Source of the DNA: [Clostridium] clostridioforme AGR2157 | Lineage (GTDB): Bacteria > Bacillota > Clostridia > Lachnospirales > Lachnospiraceae | DNA length: 64,000 nt | Assembly: GCF_000424325.1 (NCBI RefSeq) | Contig: NZ_AUJR01000005.1 | Location: 106,737 to 170,736, forward strand | Direction of reading: 5' to 3' | Shown here: positions 52,655-61,587 of the stretch, in pieces | Numbering within the stretch: the stretch's first letter is position 1 | Layout: the number at the start of each line of letters is the position of its first letter | The notes under the pieces: model-generated | What the model saw: the letters and a program-made list of their open reading frames with translations, nothing else | Told to the model about the DNA's origin: nothing | Database searches by the model: none | Made by a program: the position numbers and the translations under genes

Positions 52655-53206
52655 ATGGACAGTGAAAAAATAATCGGGACAGTGTTAAGGGAAATCAACC
52701 GCAGTGTGTCAGGAGTCAGCCACGAAAGCCTGGAAGCACTGGTGGATGCGGTGAACCGGGAGAAACGGATATTCTGTGACGGTGCGGGAAGAAGCAGGCT
52801 GAAGGCGGAAGGATTCGCCATGCGGCTGATCCAGATGGGATTTACGGCCATGGTGGTGGGGGAAGCCACCACCCCGGCTATCACAGGGGATGATATCCTT
52901 CTCATCTGCAGCGCGTCAGGGGAGACCCCTATGCTGGTGGAACACGCGGCCAAGGCAAAGGCAGTGGGGGCGGCAGTCATGCTGATTACTGCCAGTGAAA
53001 CATCTTCCCTGGCAGCGCTCAGTGACTCCATGATAACCATTGATGCCTCCTCCAAAACCACACGGAGCGATGCGTCCGTGCAGCCCATGGGAAGCCTGTT
53101 TGAGCAGAGTATAGCCATCCTGCTGGATATCATTGTTCTGTGCCTGATGGAGAAACATGGTATCAGCAGCGATGACATGTACCGGAATCACAGCAATCTG
53201 GAGTGA
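52655..53206 (+). CDS. hxlB: 6-phospho-3-hexuloisomerase-like SIS protein
   Basis: A 183-residue sugar isomerase-domain protein: FCDGAGRSRLKAEGFAMRL, GDDILLICSASGETPMLVEHA and VQPMGSLFEQS are the HxlB (PHI) signatures. HxlB interconverts 3-hexulose 6-phosphate and fructose 6-phosphate in formaldehyde fixation by the ribulose monophosphate route, where a synthase (HxlA) is usually adjacent. No HxlA gene is here; the only related barrel is the Rpe/AlsE-like epimerase at 46742. It starts five bases after the permease stop and ends three bases before the next coding region. Confidence 0.88.
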   Translation: MDSEKIIGTVLREINRSVSGVSHESLEALVDAVNREKRIFCDGAGRSRLKAEGFAMRLIQMGFTAMVVGEATTPAITGDDILLICSASGETPMLVEHAAKAKAVGAAVMLITASETSSLAALSDSMITIDASSKTTRSDASVQPMGSLFEQSIAILLDIIVLCLMEKHGISSDDMYRNHSNLE

Positions 53207-53221
53207 TGATTGGAGGCCAGG

Positions 53222-54049
53222 ATGGAAAAGAAGGTTAAGATAGGGGCGGTGGCCTGGGGACTGCCCGGCGGGGGAGCTTACGCCGCCAGGGCAGCCAGGG
53301 CCGCCGGCCTGGACGGAATCCAGCTGGAGCTGGGAAGCTATGAGGCGGGATATCCGCTGGTCCAGAGGGAAATCATGGAAGGATATCTGGAGGATAAGGA
53401 GCGGTACGGCATAGAATATCCTGCCCTGGTGCTCAATGACGTGATGGTCAACGAATTCATCAACGGCAGGGATACGGAACACGGACGGATTGCATATGAC
53501 CAGATAGCCCTTGGGATTGAGACGGCAAAAAAGATGGGGATTGACAGAATCATGATTCCCAACTTCATTAATAATCTGATTACATGCGGACGACATGTGG
53601 AACACACCAAGGATGCCCTTTCCTATGCCTGCAGGCTGGCGGCCCCGGAGGGAATCATGATTCTCACGGAGAACGCATTGGGCTGGAAGGAACAGGAGGA
53701 ACTGCTGAGGGATATCGGGGCGGATAACCTCAAGGTCCATTTTGACACCCAGAATTTTAAGTTCAATTTCGATATGGACCAGTGTGAACAGCTGGAGCAC
53801 CTGTATCCCCTGATGGACAGCGTGCTTCACACAAAGGACGGGGAAGCCGGGCCGGGCGACCGGATGTTGGGCCGGGGCAACACGGACTTTGAGGGACAGA
53901 TGAGGTTTCTGAAGGAACATGGATTTGAAGGGTGGATTGTCATAGAAAATTATTACAATCTGTCGCCGCTGAGGGAACTTGCGCCTGAAGGCAGGCAGAT
54001 GGAGCTTCTGAGGCGGGATATGGAATCCATCGGCAGATGGTTTGTGTGA
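53222..54049 (+). CDS. Sugar phosphate isomerase/epimerase family TIM barrel
   Basis: A 275-residue AP-endonuclease-2-fold protein with metal-binding glutamates and histidines (IMILTENALGWKE, KVHFDTQNFKFNF, HTKDGE and WIVIENYY). Relatives include xylose isomerase-like epimerases and hexulose-6-phosphate epimerases (UlaE/SgbU). ATG 53222 with GGAGG five bases upstream is the likely start. As the last gene of the sugar unit it probably converts a ketose or ketose phosphate upstream of the kinase or isomerase. Confidence 0.85.
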   Translation: MEKKVKIGAVAWGLPGGGAYAARAARAAGLDGIQLELGSYEAGYPLVQREIMEGYLEDKERYGIEYPALVLNDVMVNEFINGRDTEHGRIAYDQIALGIETAKKMGIDRIMIPNFINNLITCGRHVEHTKDALSYACRLAAPEGIMILTENALGWKEQEELLRDIGADNLKVHFDTQNFKFNFDMDQCEQLEHLYPLMDSVLHTKDGEAGPGDRMLGRGNTDFEGQMRFLKEHGFEGWIVIENYYNLSPLRELAPEGRQMELLRRDMESIGRWFV

Positions 54050-54073
54050 CCGGATATCAAAACCGCGCCGGGG

Positions 54074-54244
54074 ATGTGTTCCCGGCACGGTACTATGGTA
54101 AACGAAATAGAGAAGGCCGGCATAACCACTGCTCTTATCACCAATATTACGGCTGTGGCAAAGAGCATCGGAACCGACAGGGTTATAGAAAAGAGCGTTA
54201 AGGCAATGGAGGCCGCAGCGTTCTTTTTTTGCGTTGGCTTTTGA
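54074..54244 (+). pseudogene. Remnant of a glycine/sarcosine/betaine/D-proline reductase selenoprotein-B-family gene
   Basis: A 56-codon frame reads CSRHGTMVNEIEKAGI and TALITNITAVAKSIGTDRV, which fits the conserved segment just after the redox centre in GrdB/PrdB-family proteins (C-x-RHG-x-(M/L)...EKAGIP...VGANR). The upstream redox residue and most of the protein are missing, and after IGTDRV the frame jumps to an unrelated Lys/Ala-rich end, so an internal deletion is likely. Recognition is from memory and needs a search. Confidence 0.5.
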
Positions 54245-54249
54245 CACTG

Positions 54250-54294
54250 GCTTTTTGGCGAAGGGGTCACAGCGGGAGGGGGAAATGTCACAGA
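54250..54294 (+). repeat. Right copy of a repeat flanking the sugar locus
   Basis: Direct repeat of 45152-45203. The last 22 bases are identical between copies, and similarity ends abruptly on the right after CACAGA. Confidence 0.85.
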
Positions 54295-54301
54295 TTTCCG
54301 C

Positions 54302-54330
54302 TTGACGAAATCATGTTCCCTTGATATGAT
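54302..54330 (+). promoter_or_regulatory. Promoter of the GntR-type regulator, with nearby inverted repeats
   Basis: TTGACG and TATGAT with a 17-base spacer. Downstream ACAAG and CTTGT arms (54339-54358) and a wider GTTATATT/AAATATAAC pair lie before the start codon, a plausible autoregulatory operator. Confidence 0.65.
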
Positions 54331-54406
54331 AATACTAACAAGTGTTATATTGCTTGTAGAACAAATATAACTTTCCTTGTTACACAAAACGAAAGATGGT
54401 GGTTTT

Positions 54407-54820
54407 ATGTTCTTGAAGATTGATTTCAACAGTGATGAAGCAATCTATATACAGCTGCGCAACCAGATTATCATGGGAATTGCCACGGACATGATACGGG
54501 AGGGGGATACTCTGCCCTCTGTCCGTCAAATGGCTGATTATATCGGCATCAACATGCATACAGTTAATAAGGCATATTCTGTGCTGCGCCAGGAAGGTTT
54601 TGTAAAGCTGGACCGGCGCAGGGGCGCTGTGGTCAGCCTGGACGTGGATAAAATTCAGGCCATTGACGACATGCGGGGGGACCTGGATGTGGTGCTTGCC
54701 TCGGGTATCTGTAAGAATATCAGCCGGGATGAAATTCACCATCTGGTGGATGAGATTTATGATAAATACACCCGCGGGTGTATGGGGACGGAAGACGGCC
54801 AGGAGACCGGGGAAGGTTAG
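54407..54820 (+). CDS. GntR-family (YtrA-type) transcriptional regulator
   Basis: A 137-residue regulator: an N-terminal winged helix-turn-helix (about 1-75, SDEAIYIQLRNQIIMGIATD and LPSVRQMADYIGINMHTVNKA) and a short C-terminal helical part without a ligand domain, as in YtrA-type GntR proteins. It sits where ctsR normally lies, directly ahead of mcsA-mcsB-clpC, though a 121-base gap with its own hairpin (54832-54876) intervenes. Whether it controls that operon is unknown; no CtsR-type heptad repeats are visible upstream. Confidence 0.85.
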   Translation: MFLKIDFNSDEAIYIQLRNQIIMGIATDMIREGDTLPSVRQMADYIGINMHTVNKAYSVLRQEGFVKLDRRRGAVVSLDVDKIQAIDDMRGDLDVVLASGICKNISRDEIHHLVDEIYDKYTRGCMGTEDGQETGEG

Positions 54821-54831
54821 AAACTGTCGGA

Positions 54832-54876
54832 ACATGAGCGGCGGCTGTCCGCCCGTATATTCAGACATGTTCTGTA
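54832..54876 (+). terminator. Hairpin between the GntR gene and mcsA
   Basis: GAACATG pairs with CATGTTC around an inner GGCGG/CCGCC stem. There is little T after it, so it may be an attenuator or processing site instead of a full terminator. Confidence 0.4.
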
Positions 54877-54941
54877 AAAAGGCCAGGACCGTGCTGTGCA
54901 GAATGTACGGATACGGTTTTGGATATTAATGGAGGATTCGT

Positions 54942-55559
54942 ATGTTATGTGAAAGATGTAAAATCCGGGAAGCCACGATCAAATACACTGAGATAATCAA
55001 TGGCATAAAGACGGAACATAACCTTTGCTCTCACTGTGCGAAGGAGATGGATTTCGGCCAGTACTCCGCCCTCCTGGATGGGGAGTTCCCCCTTGGGAAG
55101 CTTCTTTCCGGCCTTCTGGGTCTGGAGGACGACGAGGAGGAGACCGATGTGAGGGGAAGCGTGGTCTGCCCCACCTGCGGCACCAGCTTCGACGACTTTG
55201 TGGAGAACAGCCGGTTCGGATGCGCTGACTGTTATGGCGTATTTGATTTGTTTATCAATGATAAGATGAAGCAGCTTCAGGGAAGTGAGAGCCATAAGGG
55301 CAAGCATCCCAAATACAGAAGTACTTTTGAAAAGGAACACCCGGAGGCAGCCGGGGGCTCTGGGGAGGAAACGCAGGAGAGCACAGACCGTTTGGCAGAA
55401 GCCGGTTCCCAGGATTCCCAGACCGCTGTGGTCAGAAAGCAGATTAAGGATCTGAACTCCAAGTTAAAGGAGGCAGTGCGCCAGGAGGATTATGAACTGG
55501 CGGCCAGTTACCGGGACCAGATTAAAGAGCTGAAAAAGGAGGCTGGAATCCATGAGTAA
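54942..55559 (+). CDS. mcsA: McsA-type activator of protein arginine kinase
   Basis: A 205-residue protein with two CXXC zinc-binding pairs in the N-terminal half (CERC/CSHC and CPTC/CADC) and a UvrB/C-type motif at the C-terminus (KLKEAVRQEDYELAASYRDQ). McsA binds and activates McsB and is needed for delivery of substrates to ClpCP. GGAGG sits six bases before ATG. Its stop overlaps the mcsB start by eight bases. Confidence 0.9.
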   Translation: MLCERCKIREATIKYTEIINGIKTEHNLCSHCAKEMDFGQYSALLDGEFPLGKLLSGLLGLEDDEEETDVRGSVVCPTCGTSFDDFVENSRFGCADCYGVFDLFINDKMKQLQGSESHKGKHPKYRSTFEKEHPEAAGGSGEETQESTDRLAEAGSQDSQTAVVRKQIKDLNSKLKEAVRQEDYELAASYRDQIKELKKEAGIHE

Positions 55560-56586
55560 ATGGTTTGAGGAAATAGACAGCAAAAACTCTAACGTGATAT
55601 ACAGCCGCATCCGTCTGGCCCGGAACTGGGATGAATATGTGTTTCCCTCCAGGATGACCGCCGCCCAGTGCAGCGAGATGGTGGAATGCCTCAGGGAGGG
55701 ACTTAAGGGGCTTAAGGACCAGGATGGCCGGGATTTAAGCTACAGCCAGCTGGACCAGATGCAGGAGCTGGAGAAGATGGCCCTCAGGGAGCGCAGAATC
55801 CTTAACATGGCCTGCGTCAGCAGGAAGGAGCCGTCAGGACTGCTGCTGTCAGCCGATGAGTCGGGCAGCATTGTCCTGGGCGGGGATGATCACATCCGCA
55901 TGCAGTTATTGTCGCCCGGACTTAAACTTGATGAGCTGTGGCAGAAGGCGGACGTTCTGGACGATTATGTCAACGAACGCTTTTCTTATGCATTTGATGA
56001 AAAGTACGGGTATCTCACCTCCTTCCCTACCAATGTGGGAACAGGACTGCGGGCCTGTGTGGTGCTTCACCTGCCCACCTTATCACAGGTGCGCAAGTTC
56101 CAGAGCATTGTGGCGGATATGAGCCGGTTCGGGACTGCAATCCGCGGCCTGTACGGAGAGGGAAGCGACAACTATGGGAGTCTTTATGAGGTATCCAACC
56201 AGCGGACCCTGGGACAGTCCGAAAAGGAAATCGTGGAATTGGTTACAAAGGCAGCGGCCCAGCTTAATCACCAGGAAATGCGGGTCAGGAGCGCCACCCT
56301 TAACACCCAGCGCCTGGAGCGGGAGGATGAGGCATATAAGTCCTACGGCGTCTTAAAGTACGCCAGGAAGATGTCGGAGAAGGATGCCAGGATATTCATT
56401 TCCCAGCTCATGGCAGGGGAAGAGGATGGCCTGATGAAGTTTAATGAGGAATGCTCCCTTTACAGCCTGATTATAGGAATTAAGCCAGCTAACTTAAATC
56501 TGTGGGCCAAACGGCCTCTGGATAAGGATGAGCTGGACGCTGTGAGGGCAGCTTATATAAGGCAGAACCTGCCTGAGATAATCTAG
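55552..56586 (+). CDS. mcsB: Protein arginine kinase
   Basis: A 344-residue phosphagen-kinase-fold enzyme (guanidino kinase domain): VIYSRIRLARNWDEYVFPSR near the start, GGDDHIRMQ and FPTNVGTGLRACVVLHLP, a standard nucleotide-binding and active-site set. McsB marks proteins on arginine for degradation by ClpCP and inactivates CtsR in bacilli. It overlaps mcsA and precedes clpC by 54 bases. Confidence 0.92.
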   Translation: MSKWFEEIDSKNSNVIYSRIRLARNWDEYVFPSRMTAAQCSEMVECLREGLKGLKDQDGRDLSYSQLDQMQELEKMALRERRILNMACVSRKEPSGLLLSADESGSIVLGGDDHIRMQLLSPGLKLDELWQKADVLDDYVNERFSYAFDEKYGYLTSFPTNVGTGLRACVVLHLPTLSQVRKFQSIVADMSRFGTAIRGLYGEGSDNYGSLYEVSNQRTLGQSEKEIVELVTKAAAQLNHQEMRVRSATLNTQRLEREDEAYKSYGVLKYARKMSEKDARIFISQLMAGEEDGLMKFNEECSLYSLIIGIKPANLNLWAKRPLDKDELDAVRAAYIRQNLPEII

Positions 56587-56640
56587 CTCTGCCCATGGGC
56601 AGAGCCGGGTTTAACACACTTGCAAGGAGGACATGACATT

Positions 56641-59226
56641 ATGATGGAACGATATACACCACAGGCCCAGGAAGCGCTTGGGCTGGCAGTGGGCGTGGCA
56701 GAGACACTGAACCATGGTTACGTGGGCACAGAGCATCTGCTTATCGGCCTGCTGCAGGAAGGGACCGGAGTGGCGGCCAAGGTACTGGAGGAAAACGGGG
56801 TGGAGGAAGACCGCGTCATTGAACTGGTCAGCCAGCTCATTGCCCCCAATCCAACGGTACAGACCGCGGACAGGACGGCATATACCCCCAGGGCCCGCCG
56901 GGTCATAGAGAACAGTTACAGGGAGGCTGTCCGTTTTAAGGCAGCCCAGATAGGGACAGAGCACATCCTGATTGCCATGCTGAGGGAAGGGGATTGTGTA
57001 GCCAGCCGCCTTCTCAACACCATCGGGGTCAATATACAGAAGCTCTACATCGATCTGCTGGCAGCCATGGGTGAGGACGCTCCTGCCGCAAAGGATGACC
57101 TTCAGGGAGGCAGGGCCGGAAAGCGCGGCAATGCCACACCTACCCTGGACAGCTACAGCAGGAACCTGACCCAGCTGGCATCAGCTGGAAAACTGGACCC
57201 TGTCATAGGACGGGAGCAGGAGATTCAGCGCGTGATACAGATTCTGAGCCGCCGTACTAAGAATAACCCGTGTCTGATTGGCGAGCCGGGCGTGGGCAAG
57301 ACAGCCGTGGTAGAGGGCCTGGCCCAGATGATTGCATCCGGCAATGTGCCTGAAACCATAGCAGACAAAAGGGTAGTGACCCTGGACCTGTCCGGTATGG
57401 TGGCAGGCTCCAAATACAGGGGTGAGTTCGAGGAGCGCATTAAGAAGGTCATCTCCGAGGTAGTGGAATCCGGAGATGTGCTGCTGTTCATTGATGAGAT
57501 ACACACCATCATCGGGGCAGGCGGGGCAGAGGGCGCTCTGGATGCATCCAATATATTAAAACCGTCTCTGGCCAGAGGCGAGATTCAGCTGATTGGAGCC
57601 ACCACGATCAATGAGTACCGCAAATATATAGAGAAGGATTCTGCCCTGGAACGCCGTTTCCAGCCGGTGACCGTGGATGAGCCTTCAGAGGAGGAGTCCG
57701 TTGCCATACTTAAGGGGCTCAGAAGCCGTTATGAGGAGCATCACAAAGTAGAGATAACGGACGATGCCCTGGAGGCGGCAGTGAAGCTGTCCAGCCGTTA
57801 TATTAACGACAGGTTTCTGCCGGATAAGGCCATCGACCTCATTGACGAGGCCGCTTCCAAGGTATGTCTTCAGAACTACACAAAGCCGGCTGAGATTAAG
57901 GAATACGAGGCTGAGATTGATGGTCTGGAGGTAGCCAAAGAGGAGGCCATCAAGAAGGAAGCGTACGAGGAGGCCGGAGAGATAAAGAAGAAACAGGAAA
58001 AGATACGGGAAAAGATAGCCCAGACCATGGAAAAATGGCAGAAGGACAAGGAGACCAGGAAGCTCATTGTCAGCGACAATGAGATTGCGGACGTGGTATC
58101 CGGCTGGACCAGGATTCCGGTCAGGAAGCTGGCTGAGGAGGAATCAGAGCGCCTGAGGAACCTGGAAGGCATCCTGCACCAAAGGGTGGTGGGCCAGGAG
58201 GAGGCGGTAACAGCCATTTCCAAGGCCATCCGCAGAGGCAGGGTAGGTCTTAAGGACCCCAAACGCCCCATTGGATCCTTCCTGTTCCTGGGCCCTACAG
58301 GCGTGGGAAAGACAGAGCTGTCCAAGGCGTTGTCAGAGGCCATGTTCGGTACGGAAAATGCCCTGATTCGCGTGGATATGTCCGAATATATGGAGAAACA
58401 CAGCGTATCCAAGATGATAGGCTCGCCGCCAGGATATGTGGGATATGATGAGGGAGGGCAGCTCAGCGAAAAGGTCCGCCGCAATCCCTACTGCGTCATC
58501 CTTTTTGACGAGATTGAAAAGGCCCATCCGGATGTGTTCAACATTCTGCTGCAGGTTTTGGATGACGGCCATATCACGGATGCCCAGGGACGCAAGATTG
58601 ACTTTAAGAATACCATTATTATCATGACTTCCAATGCAGGTGCGGAGAAAATCATTTCCCCCAAACATCTGGGATTCGGCATGGTAAGCGATGCCAAGGC
58701 AGATTATAATTTCATGAAGGACCGTGTTATGGATGAGGTGAAACGCCTTTTCAAGCCTGAGTTTTTAAACCGTATTGATGAGATTATCGTGTTCCATCAG
58801 CTTACTAGGGAGCATATCAAGGGAATTGCGGATATCATGCTGGGCACCATCAGCAAACGCTGCAAGGAACAGCTGGGCATAGGGCTGGAGGTAACGGACA
58901 GCGTCAGAGAGCACCTGATCGATAAGGGGTATGACGACAAATACGGGGCAAGGCCCCTGAGGCGCACCATCCAGAACCTGGTGGAGGACCGGTTGGCTGA
59001 GGAGATGCTGGATGGCCGCATCAATGCCGGCTCCCTGGTGGAAGTGGGATTTGACGGGGAAAAGCTAACCTTTACCATAAAGGCAAAGACAGCCAGGCCA
59101 AAGGCAGCCTCCAAACCGGCCGCAGCCAAGGACGGTTCTGAGGATAAGAGCAAGACTGTGCGGGGCAAAAGCAGCGCCGGACGCGCCTCAGGTAAGAAGA
59201 AGGAGACCGCGGCACCCAAGGCTTAA
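56641..59226 (+). CDS. clpC: ATP-dependent Clp protease ATP-binding subunit
   Basis: An 861-residue AAA+ unfoldase: Clp N-domain repeats (1-145), first AAA domain with GEPGVGKT (about 213), a middle coiled-coil (about 410-480) that binds McsB or MecA, and a second AAA domain with GPTGVGKT (about 550) and the ClpP-docking region. A Lys/Ala-rich tail of about 50 residues ends the protein, longer than in bacilli. The start at 56641 has AGGAGG 11 bases upstream. It powers degradation of misfolded and arginine-phosphorylated proteins. Confidence 0.94.
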   Translation: MMERYTPQAQEALGLAVGVAETLNHGYVGTEHLLIGLLQEGTGVAAKVLEENGVEEDRVIELVSQLIAPNPTVQTADRTAYTPRARRVIENSYREAVRFKAAQIGTEHILIAMLREGDCVASRLLNTIGVNIQKLYIDLLAAMGEDAPAAKDDLQGGRAGKRGNATPTLDSYSRNLTQLASAGKLDPVIGREQEIQRVIQILSRRTKNNPCLIGEPGVGKTAVVEGLAQMIASGNVPETIADKRVVTLDLSGMVAGSKYRGEFEERIKKVISEVVESGDVLLFIDEIHTIIGAGGAEGALDASNILKPSLARGEIQLIGATTINEYRKYIEKDSALERRFQPVTVDEPSEEESVAILKGLRSRYEEHHKVEITDDALEAAVKLSSRYINDRFLPDKAIDLIDEAASKVCLQNYTKPAEIKEYEAEIDGLEVAKEEAIKKEAYEEAGEIKKKQEKIREKIAQTMEKWQKDKETRKLIVSDNEIADVVSGWTRIPVRKLAEEESERLRNLEGILHQRVVGQEEAVTAISKAIRRGRVGLKDPKRPIGSFLFLGPTGVGKTELSKALSEAMFGTENALIRVDMSEYMEKHSVSKMIGSPPGYVGYDEGGQLSEKVRRNPYCVILFDEIEKAHPDVFNILLQVLDDGHITDAQGRKIDFKNTIIIMTSNAGAEKIISPKHLGFGMVSDAKADYNFMKDRVMDEVKRLFKPEFLNRIDEIIVFHQLTREHIKGIADIMLGTISKRCKEQLGIGLEVTDSVREHLIDKGYDDKYGARPLRRTIQNLVEDRLAEEMLDGRINAGSLVEVGFDGEKLTFTIKAKTARPKAASKPAAAKDGSEDKSKTVRGKSSAGRASGKKKETAAPKA

Positions 59227-59343
59227 CAGCATCTGTAGCAGTTTATACAAATTAAGAATATTTTCACTAGTTATTTTTCGGTGATTGTTGTATAATTTTT
59301 ATGAGAGGTCATACTTAAGCACAATTAGCAGGAGGATAAGAAG

Positions 59344-59760
59344 ATGCCGGTCATTGAAGAGTTAATCTGCACAGAGCAGGATGGCACCATTAGTTTTGGC
59401 AATTACAAGTTAGTACAGAAGGCTAAGAAGTCCGATTTCGAATATCAGGGAGACATGTACAAGGTCAAGACCTACAACGAGATTACCAAACTGGAGCGCA
59501 ATGACATGTTTGTTTATGAATCTGTACCTGGAACAGCGGCAGAGCATTTCAGGGTTACGGATGAGGACGTGGAATTCGCGGTGGAAGGCAGCAGGGATGC
59601 ACAGATTACCATACAGCTTGAGAACGATACAGATTACGAGGTTTACGTTGACGGTGCAGCCGTAGGCAGCATGAAAACCAACATGAGCGGCAAGCTCAGC
59701 GTAAGCGTGGAGCTGGAAGAAGGGGTATCGGTTCAGGTTAAGGCTGTAAAGAGAGCATAG
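59344..59760 (+). CDS. Conserved clostridial protein of unknown function
   Basis: A 138-residue acidic, soluble protein with alternating polar strands and no membrane helix or signal, probably a beta-rich fold. I recall similar Lachnospiraceae proteins labelled endosialidase, but see no catalytic motif to support that. It starts with CAGGAGGATAAG upstream and has its own terminator, and a -10-like TATAAT at 59291-59296 suggests its own promoter, so it is a single-gene unit. Confidence 0.72.
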   Translation: MPVIEELICTEQDGTISFGNYKLVQKAKKSDFEYQGDMYKVKTYNEITKLERNDMFVYESVPGTAAEHFRVTDEDVEFAVEGSRDAQITIQLENDTDYEVYVDGAAVGSMKTNMSGKLSVSVELEEGVSVQVKAVKRA

Positions 59761-59777
59761 AACTTAAGTATCATACA

Positions 59778-59802
59778 GGCTGGAAGCGATTCCAGCCTTT
59801 TT
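59778..59802 (+). terminator. Rho-independent terminator
   Basis: GGCTGGAA and TTCCAGCC form a tight stem with a four-base loop, followed by five T. Confidence 0.93.
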
Positions 59803-59848
59803 CTGTCAGTTTTTTGATTTTTTATTCCATGAATATTAGGAGGCTAAC

Positions 59849-61237
59849 ATGGCAAAAGCGAGAACCACCGCATTTTTCTGTAAGGAATGCGGATATGAAT
59901 CATCCAAATGGATGGGGCAGTGTCCTGCCTGCAAGGCCTGGAATTCCATGGTGGAGGAACCGGTGTCAAAATCAGCGGGCAGCCAGGGCGGGTTAGGGCG
60001 CCTGGCTCCGGGAAGCCAGAAATCCCCGATTCCGGCAGCCAGACCATCCTTTCTGTCAGAGATTGACATAGAGGAGCAGGACCGTATATCCACGGGCTTT
60101 GGAGAATTGGACCGGGTGCTGGGGGATGGAATCGTGGCCGGTTCCCTGGTGCTGGTGGGCGGAGACCCGGGTATCGGAAAATCCACCCTTCTGCTTCAGG
60201 TATGCCGGAATCTGGCAGGTGCGGGCCAGAGGGTCCTGTACATATCAGGGGAGGAATCCCTGAAACAGATTAAGATGAGGGCCAACCGCATCGGCCCTGT
60301 AACCGGAGAGCTGAAATTCCTGTGTGAGACAAGCCTGGAGCATATTGAGAGGGCCATTGACACTGAGAATCCCCAGATTGCAGTCATTGACTCCATACAG
60401 ACCATGTACAGGGAGGAGATATCCTCGGCTCCCGGAAGCGTCAGCCAGGTAAGGGAGTCTACAGGAATCCTGATGCAGATTGCAAAGAGCCGCGGAATCG
60501 CCATTTTCGTGGTGGGACATGTGACAAAGGAAGGCGTGGTGGCAGGTCCAAGAGTATTGGAGCATATGGTGGATACGGTGCTCTATTTTGAGGGAGACAG
60601 GAATGCGTCCTACCGCATTCTGCGGAGTGTGAAGAACCGGTTTGGCTCTACCAATGAGATAGGTGTGTTTGAGATGCGGGAACAGGGTCTGGCAGAGGTG
60701 GAGAATCCATCCGAATACATGCTGGACGGCCGTCCTGAGGAAGCCTCCGGCGCAGTGGTATCCTGTTCCTTTGAGGGCACCAGGCCCATCCTTTTAGAGG
60801 TACAGGCCCTGGTGACGGAAACCAATTTCGGTATGCCCAGGCGCACGGCGGCCGGTACGGATTACAACCGTGTGAACCTGCTGATGGCAGTGCTGGAGAA
60901 GCGCTGCCGTTATGAGATGTCACGGCTGGACGCCTATGTGAATATTGCTGGAGGTATGAAGATGAATGAGCCCGCTCTGGACCTGGCCATTATCATGGCC
61001 CTTATGTCCAGCTACAAGGACCGGCCCGTGGATTCAAAAATGCTCATATTCGGGGAGGTGGGCCTGTCCGGAGAGGTCAGGGCCGTATCCCAGGCCGGCC
61101 AGCGTGTAAATGAGGCCGCCAAGCTGGGCTTTACCACCTGTGTGCTGCCAAAGGTATGCGCGGATAAGATGAAGCCGGCGGAGGGCATACGTTTGATTGG
61201 GGTGTCTAATGTGCGGGAGGCAATTGGAATCATGTAA
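59849..61237 (+). CDS. radA: DNA repair protein RadA
   Basis: A 462-residue RecA-superfamily ATPase of RadA (Sms): N-terminal zinc finger CKECGYESSKWMGQCPAC, Walker A GGDPGIGKSTLL (about 110), the RadA signature KNRFGSTNEIGVF (about 265) and a C-terminal Lon-protease-like domain (about 320-460) without a catalytic serine. It helps branch migration and processing of recombination intermediates. AGGAGGC lies before ATG. Confidence 0.94.
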   Translation: MAKARTTAFFCKECGYESSKWMGQCPACKAWNSMVEEPVSKSAGSQGGLGRLAPGSQKSPIPAARPSFLSEIDIEEQDRISTGFGELDRVLGDGIVAGSLVLVGGDPGIGKSTLLLQVCRNLAGAGQRVLYISGEESLKQIKMRANRIGPVTGELKFLCETSLEHIERAIDTENPQIAVIDSIQTMYREEISSAPGSVSQVRESTGILMQIAKSRGIAIFVVGHVTKEGVVAGPRVLEHMVDTVLYFEGDRNASYRILRSVKNRFGSTNEIGVFEMREQGLAEVENPSEYMLDGRPEEASGAVVSCSFEGTRPILLEVQALVTETNFGMPRRTAAGTDYNRVNLLMAVLEKRCRYEMSRLDAYVNIAGGMKMNEPALDLAIIMALMSSYKDRPVDSKMLIFGEVGLSGEVRAVSQAGQRVNEAAKLGFTTCVLPKVCADKMKPAEGIRLIGVSNVREAIGIM

Positions 61238-61532
61238 ATGAGCCTTCAAGCCTTCTTATCCTTCCCGCAAATACATTGATGCCCAACAGGGTGCCGAATG
61301 AGCCGGTCCAGACAAATACCAGTGCAATCAGACAAATAAACAAGGTAGGCGCTCCGAAAATCGAAACACTGGCGCCACTGGCAACAATAATGGTTCCCAC
61401 TGGTCCAAAGATGGCAGTGCCGTATAACCGGCGTCTCGCTTCCGGCCAGCGCTGCAAAACCAACGGTTTCCAAATAACCGTAATATATGGCCTGGCGATA
61501 TAAATGGAGAAGATAAAATTTATGGCTGCCAT
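61230..61532 (-). CDS. Possible small membrane protein or remnant
   Basis: A 100-residue minus-strand frame with two hydrophobic segments (about 38-60 and 64-85) and an Arg-rich end. I do not recognise it, no clear ribosome site precedes its ATG, and it overlaps the radA stop by eight bases, so it may be spurious or a fragment of a longer permease. Confidence 0.3.
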   Translation of the reverse strand: MAAINFIFSIYIARPYITVIWKPLVLQRWPEARRRLYGTAIFGPVGTIIVASGASVSIFGAPTLFICLIALVFVWTGSFGTLLGINVFAGRIRRLEGSFT

Positions 61533-61587
61533 TTTTTAGTAGGTGAAAATGACATGAAGATAGCGCAGAAACTTATTGAAGCAGGAA

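Noticed and set aside
54300..54941. CtsR heptad operator or CIRCE element before mcsA
   Set aside because: Neither GGTCAAA-type tandem heptads nor TTAGCACTC-N9-GAGTGCTAA is present.
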